From contig JALHWS010000117.1 in NCBI GenBank assembly GCA_022866885.1, forward strand, positions 1 to 8,968: DNA of 8,968 nt, given 5' to 3'. The notes under the pieces are model-generated. The model searched no databases, was not told the origin of the DNA, and saw nothing but the letters and a program-made list of their open reading frames with translations. Positions 6,937 to 8,968 of this stretch are shown in pieces (the first letter of the stretch is position 1; every line of letters begins with the position of its first letter). The position numbers and the translations under genes were made by a program. The stretch comes from Candidatus Microgenomates bacterium (GTDB taxonomy: Bacteria > Patescibacteriota > Microgenomatia > 2-02-FULL-39-11).

Positions 6937-6976
6937 ATGCTATATTATAATCCGAAATCATCCGTAGTCATAATTT
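6937..6976. promoter_or_regulatory. divergent promoter region between the glycan operon and the heptose kinase gene
   Basis: These 40 bases separate two divergent genes. The palindrome ATTATAAT at 6944-6951 contains TATAAT on both strands: 6949-6944 on minus and 6946-6951 on plus. For the minus operon a four-of-six -35 (ATGACT at 6971-6966) stands 16 bases from the -10, and transcription would start at about the ATG at 6936, giving a leaderless mRNA. For the plus gene, TTGGCA at 6926-6931 is a five-of-six -35, but the spacer is only 14 bases. The predicted plus leader is about 20 bases, and neither gene has a Shine-Dalgarno sequence. The minus promoter is the better supported of the two. Confidence 0.6.
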
Positions 6977-7957
6977 ATGAAAGTCAGAAGCGTTTATTCC
7001 AAGACACCCCTTCGGATCACTTTAGCAGGCGGCGGGACTGATGTCCTTTGGTACAGCCGTCTCTACGGCGGAGCTTGGGTAAGCGCCGCCATCGATAAGT
7101 ATGTCAATGTTTACATATCAGATAGCTCTAAAACGTCTAATAAAATAAATTCCACTCATCCGATAATATCGCAGTGCCTGAAACTGGCTAATACGAAGAG
7201 GAATTTAGAAATCAAATCTTCTTCCGATGTTCCTCCCGGAAGCGGCCTTGGCGGTTCAGGCGCTTTTGAAGTCGGGATACTGAATGCTCTTTACCGCTTT
7301 CAAGAAAAACTGGTAACTCAAGAGCAATTGGCCCAAAAAGCAACTTATATCGAAATAAGAAAACTGAAAAAACCGGTTGGCCCGCAGGACCAGTATATTA
7401 CTGCCCTCGGAGGAATAAAATATTTCGAAATCGATAAAACAGGTCGGGTCACTTACGAGTCGTTGAAAATAAAACCTGAAACGGTCTCCCTACTTGAAGA
7501 AAATCTCCTGTTTTTCTCAACCAACATCCAAAGAGATGCGGCAACGGTACTAAACGACGCAAAAAAGGGGCTTTTAGACAACATAAAGTCCAATAAGATT
7601 ATCTCTGCCCTAAATGAAATAAAATCACTCGGGTTATTGGCAAAAAAATTCCTCATTCTTGGTAAACTTGATGATTTTGGGTCCACCTTGCATCAACATT
7701 GGCTCATCAAAAAACGTCTATCAGGGAAAATTTCTTCTCCAAAAGTCGACGAGTGGTATAATGAAGCCCTGAAAGCCGGAGCGATAGGTGGAAAAATGAT
7801 GGGTGCCGGCGGAGGCGGATGGCTGGTTTTTTATGTCAATAAGAATAAAAACCGTTTCCGGGAAAAAATGGTAAAAACGGGGCTAAAAGAACAAAAAGTA
7901 AAATTTGACTGGAAAGGAACAAGAGCAATTGCCCGCGACCGAAATTATCATGACTGA
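6977..7957 (+). CDS. hddA: D-glycero-alpha-D-manno-heptose 7-phosphate kinase-like GHMP kinase
   Basis: This GHMP-family sugar kinase is predicted to phosphorylate C1 of D-glycero-D-manno-heptose 7-phosphate, on the way to GDP-heptose for surface glycans. The 326-residue protein shows motif 1 PLRITLAGGGTDV at 11-23, the phosphate-binding motif 2 SSDVPPGSGLGGSGAF at 82-97, KPVGPQDQY at 132-140 (Asp138 being a candidate catalytic residue), and motif 3 GAIGGKMMGAGGGGWLVF at 268-285. AGGGTD with GKMMGAGGGG is characteristic of the HddA and fucokinase-like branch. The length agrees with HddA. The ATG lacks a ribosome binding site and follows the divergent promoter directly. The TGA overlaps the next start by eight bases (ATGACTGA), so the kinase and isomerase form one transcript. 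A kinase for another sugar is possible, but the neighbouring SIS and nucleotidyltransferase genes favour heptose. Confidence 0.88.
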   Translation: MKVRSVYSKTPLRITLAGGGTDVLWYSRLYGGAWVSAAIDKYVNVYISDSSKTSNKINSTHPIISQCLKLANTKRNLEIKSSSDVPPGSGLGGSGAFEVGILNALYRFQEKLVTQEQLAQKATYIEIRKLKKPVGPQDQYITALGGIKYFEIDKTGRVTYESLKIKPETVSLLEENLLFFSTNIQRDAATVLNDAKKGLLDNIKSNKIISALNEIKSLGLLAKKFLILGKLDDFGSTLHQHWLIKKRLSGKISSPKVDEWYNEALKAGAIGGKMMGAGGGGWLVFYVNKNKNRFREKMVKTGLKEQKVKFDWKGTRAIARDRNYHD

Positions 7958-8543
7958 TATTTATCCAACCGATAAATATTTAGAGAAATATTTTCAGGGC
8001 GCTTCCACACTTTTAGATCAACTTGATTACCAAGCGATTTCCCAATCAATCAAATATCTGGCAAAACTCAAAAAAATCCGGGGTAGATTATTTCTGATCG
8101 GTGTCGGCGGCAGCGCCGCCAACTGCTCACATGCCGTCAACGATTTCCGGAAAATCTGCAATATTGAGTCTTACACTCCGGCGGATAACATTTCTGAGCT
8201 GACAGCCAGAACCAATGACGACGGCTGGCAGACTATTTTTGCCAATTGGCTGAAAGTCAGCCGGTTAAACAATAATGACATTCTGATGGTGCTTTCCGTT
8301 GGCGGAGGTAACTTGAAAAAAAATATCAGCGTCAATATCGTCAAGGCGCTCAAATATGCCAGGAAAAAGAAAACTAAAGTTATCGGGATCGTTAGCCGAA
8401 ACGGCGGTTACACCAAAAAAGCAGCTAATGTGGTAATAATGATTCCGGTGCTAGTTGAAAAACTTACGACCGCATATGCCGAATCATTCCAGTCGGTTAT
8501 TCTTCATGCGATCGTCAATTCCCCGGTTCTTTGTAAGAAGTAA
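7950..8543 (+). CDS. SIS-domain phosphosugar isomerase, GmhA-like
   Basis: This single SIS-domain protein of 197 residues is the likely sedoheptulose 7-phosphate isomerase of the heptose pathway. The first sugar-phosphate loop is GVGGSAANCSH at 51-61, the second is SVGGGNLKKN at 116-125 (SxSGNS in most relatives), and VIGIVSRNGGYTKKAANVVIMIP at about 144-166 is the usual SIS strand-loop. The closing helix AESFQSVILHAIV at 177-189 corresponds to the GmhA helix with the catalytic His, but here Gln181 appears at that place. HAVNDF at 61-66 has Asn-Asp where GmhA has Glu-Glu. I chose the ATG at 7950 (MTDIYPTD), which overlaps the kinase stop by eight bases; an upstream ATG at 7905 would add an unlikely 15 residues. 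The SIS fold is certain, the exact isomerase activity less so. Its 3' end overlaps the convergent gene by 40 bases. Confidence 0.82.
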   Translation: MTDIYPTDKYLEKYFQGASTLLDQLDYQAISQSIKYLAKLKKIRGRLFLIGVGGSAANCSHAVNDFRKICNIESYTPADNISELTARTNDDGWQTIFANWLKVSRLNNNDILMVLSVGGGNLKKNISVNIVKALKYARKKKTKVIGIVSRNGGYTKKAANVVIMIPVLVEKLTTAYAESFQSVILHAIVNSPVLCKK

Positions 8544-8968
8544 TTTTTTGCTTTCTCCAATTTTGTCAGGTCACCAATGTCAAATAAATAACCTTTCTGT
8601 TCATAAGCGATGACTTTTTTCCCATTGGCTACAACTTTTGGAAAGATGTCTTTCCCGAAATCAGAAGCACGGTTGTTTGGAAGAAAGTCAAATATTCCCG
8701 GCTCAAAAACATAAAAAGAAGCATTTGACCAGACAACCTTATCTTTTAACTTTTTTGCATCTGGTCTTTCCTGAAAGGCGGTAATTAATCCGTCTTCGTC
8801 AAACCGGACTTCGCTTTTCGGGCTTGGGTTTGAATTACGATAAACAGCGATTGTCGCCAATGCTTTATTTTTTCGGTGATATCTTATCATTTTTTTAATA
8901 TCCAGTTCCCTTAAAATATCACCGTAAGCAACTATAAATGTACTATCAATAAATTTTTTTGCTTTAAC
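8504..8968 (-). CDS. sugar-phosphate nucleotidyltransferase, HddC-like, N-terminus cut by window edge
   Basis: This is the C-terminal 154 residues of an RmlA-type nucleotidyltransferase, probably the guanylyltransferase that makes GDP-D-glycero-alpha-D-manno-heptose. The frame is open to the right edge, so the nucleotide-binding GxG...R..P loop lies outside. Visible are IVAYGDIL at window residues 12-19, the metal-binding Asp region, ITAFQERP at about 62-69, SNASFYVFEPGIFDFLP at about 83-99 (the NAGIY-like sugar-binding strand), SDFGKDIFPKVV at 104-115 and GYLFDIGDLTKLEKAKNYF at about 126-144, a typical family ending. Relatives are about 230-240 residues, so about 80 are missing. It converges on the hddA-like/SIS pair, so the three proposed heptose genes are not co-transcribed. 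Mannose-1-phosphate guanylyltransferase or glucose-1-phosphate thymidylyltransferase remain possible. Confidence 0.8.
   Translation of the reverse strand, partial: VKAKKFIDSTFIVAYGDILRELDIKKMIRYHRKNKALATIAVYRNSNPSPKSEVRFDEDGLITAFQERPDAKKLKDKVVWSNASFYVFEPGIFDFLPNNRASDFGKDIFPKVVANGKKVIAYEQKGYLFDIGDLTKLEKAKNYFLQRTGELTIA

Noticed and set aside
6969..6974. CATAAT as a plus-strand -10 for the heptose kinase gene
   Set aside because: It ends two bases before the ATG, so transcription would begin inside the coding region; TATAAT at 6946-6951 is better placed.
7905..7949. Upstream ATG for the SIS gene
   Set aside because: It would overlap the kinase gene by 53 bases and add 15 residues not expected in SIS proteins; the ATG at 7950 overlaps by only eight bases.
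1..8968. UGA recoded as a sense codon, as in some CPR lineages or mycoplasmas
   Set aside because: TGA sits exactly at the natural end of most genes in start-stop overlaps, and no conserved domain continues past a TGA.
1..8968. tRNA, rRNA, CRISPR arrays, insertion sequences, long repeats, rho-independent terminators
   Set aside because: I found no cloverleaf, spaced repeats, transposase frame, terminal inverted repeats, or stem followed by a T-run at a gene end; T-rich and A-rich runs in the window are inside coding sequence.

Overview
The window is a stretch of a bacterial cell-surface polysaccharide or glycan locus. It is moderately AT-rich, tightly packed, and has no RNA genes, mobile elements, CRISPR arrays or gene-free stretch longer than about 40 bases. 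The source is probably an uncultivated bacterium. The GT-C glycosyltransferase style, the dense overlapping genes and the AT-rich composition would fit a Patescibacteria/CPR-type genome, but this is a weak inference and other phyla are possible. TGA and TAA end every gene here, so the UGA-recoded CPR lineages are excluded.

Layout. Positions 6936 down to 1 (minus strand) form one compact operon of seven genes: an FkbM-type methyltransferase, a polyprenyl-phosphate-sugar-synthase-like GT2 glycosyltransferase (interrupted by an in-frame TAG), a multi-membrane GT-C glycosyltransferase, an NAD synthetase, a Wzm-type ABC permease, a Wzt-type ABC ATPase, and a PseB/FlaA1-type UDP-N-acetylglucosamine 4,6-dehydratase cut by the left window edge. 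Every junction in this operon is an overlap of 1 or 4 bases or a gap of 1 base, so translational coupling is likely. A 40-base divergent promoter region (6937-6976) separates it from a plus-strand pair: a GHMP heptose-7-phosphate kinase (hddA-like) and a SIS-domain phosphosugar isomerase. A convergent minus-strand nucleotidyltransferase (hddC-like), cut by the right edge, overlaps the tail of the isomerase gene by 40 bases.

How the genes fit together. The kinase, SIS protein and nucleotidyltransferase look like most of the pathway to GDP-D-glycero-alpha-D-manno-heptose. The dehydratase starts a 6-deoxy-amino-sugar route. The GT2/GT-C pair would load a sugar on a lipid carrier and transfer it outside the membrane. 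Wzm/Wzt would export a lipid-linked glycan. The methyltransferase could decorate it. The NAD synthetase is the one housekeeping gene out of place.

The points most worth a second look are the single TAG in an otherwise intact glycosyltransferase, the palindromic shared -10 box with a leaderless start, the stand-alone NAD synthetase inside a glycan operon, and the SIS protein whose catalytic positions appear to differ from GmhA. I do not see a clearly new multi-gene system.
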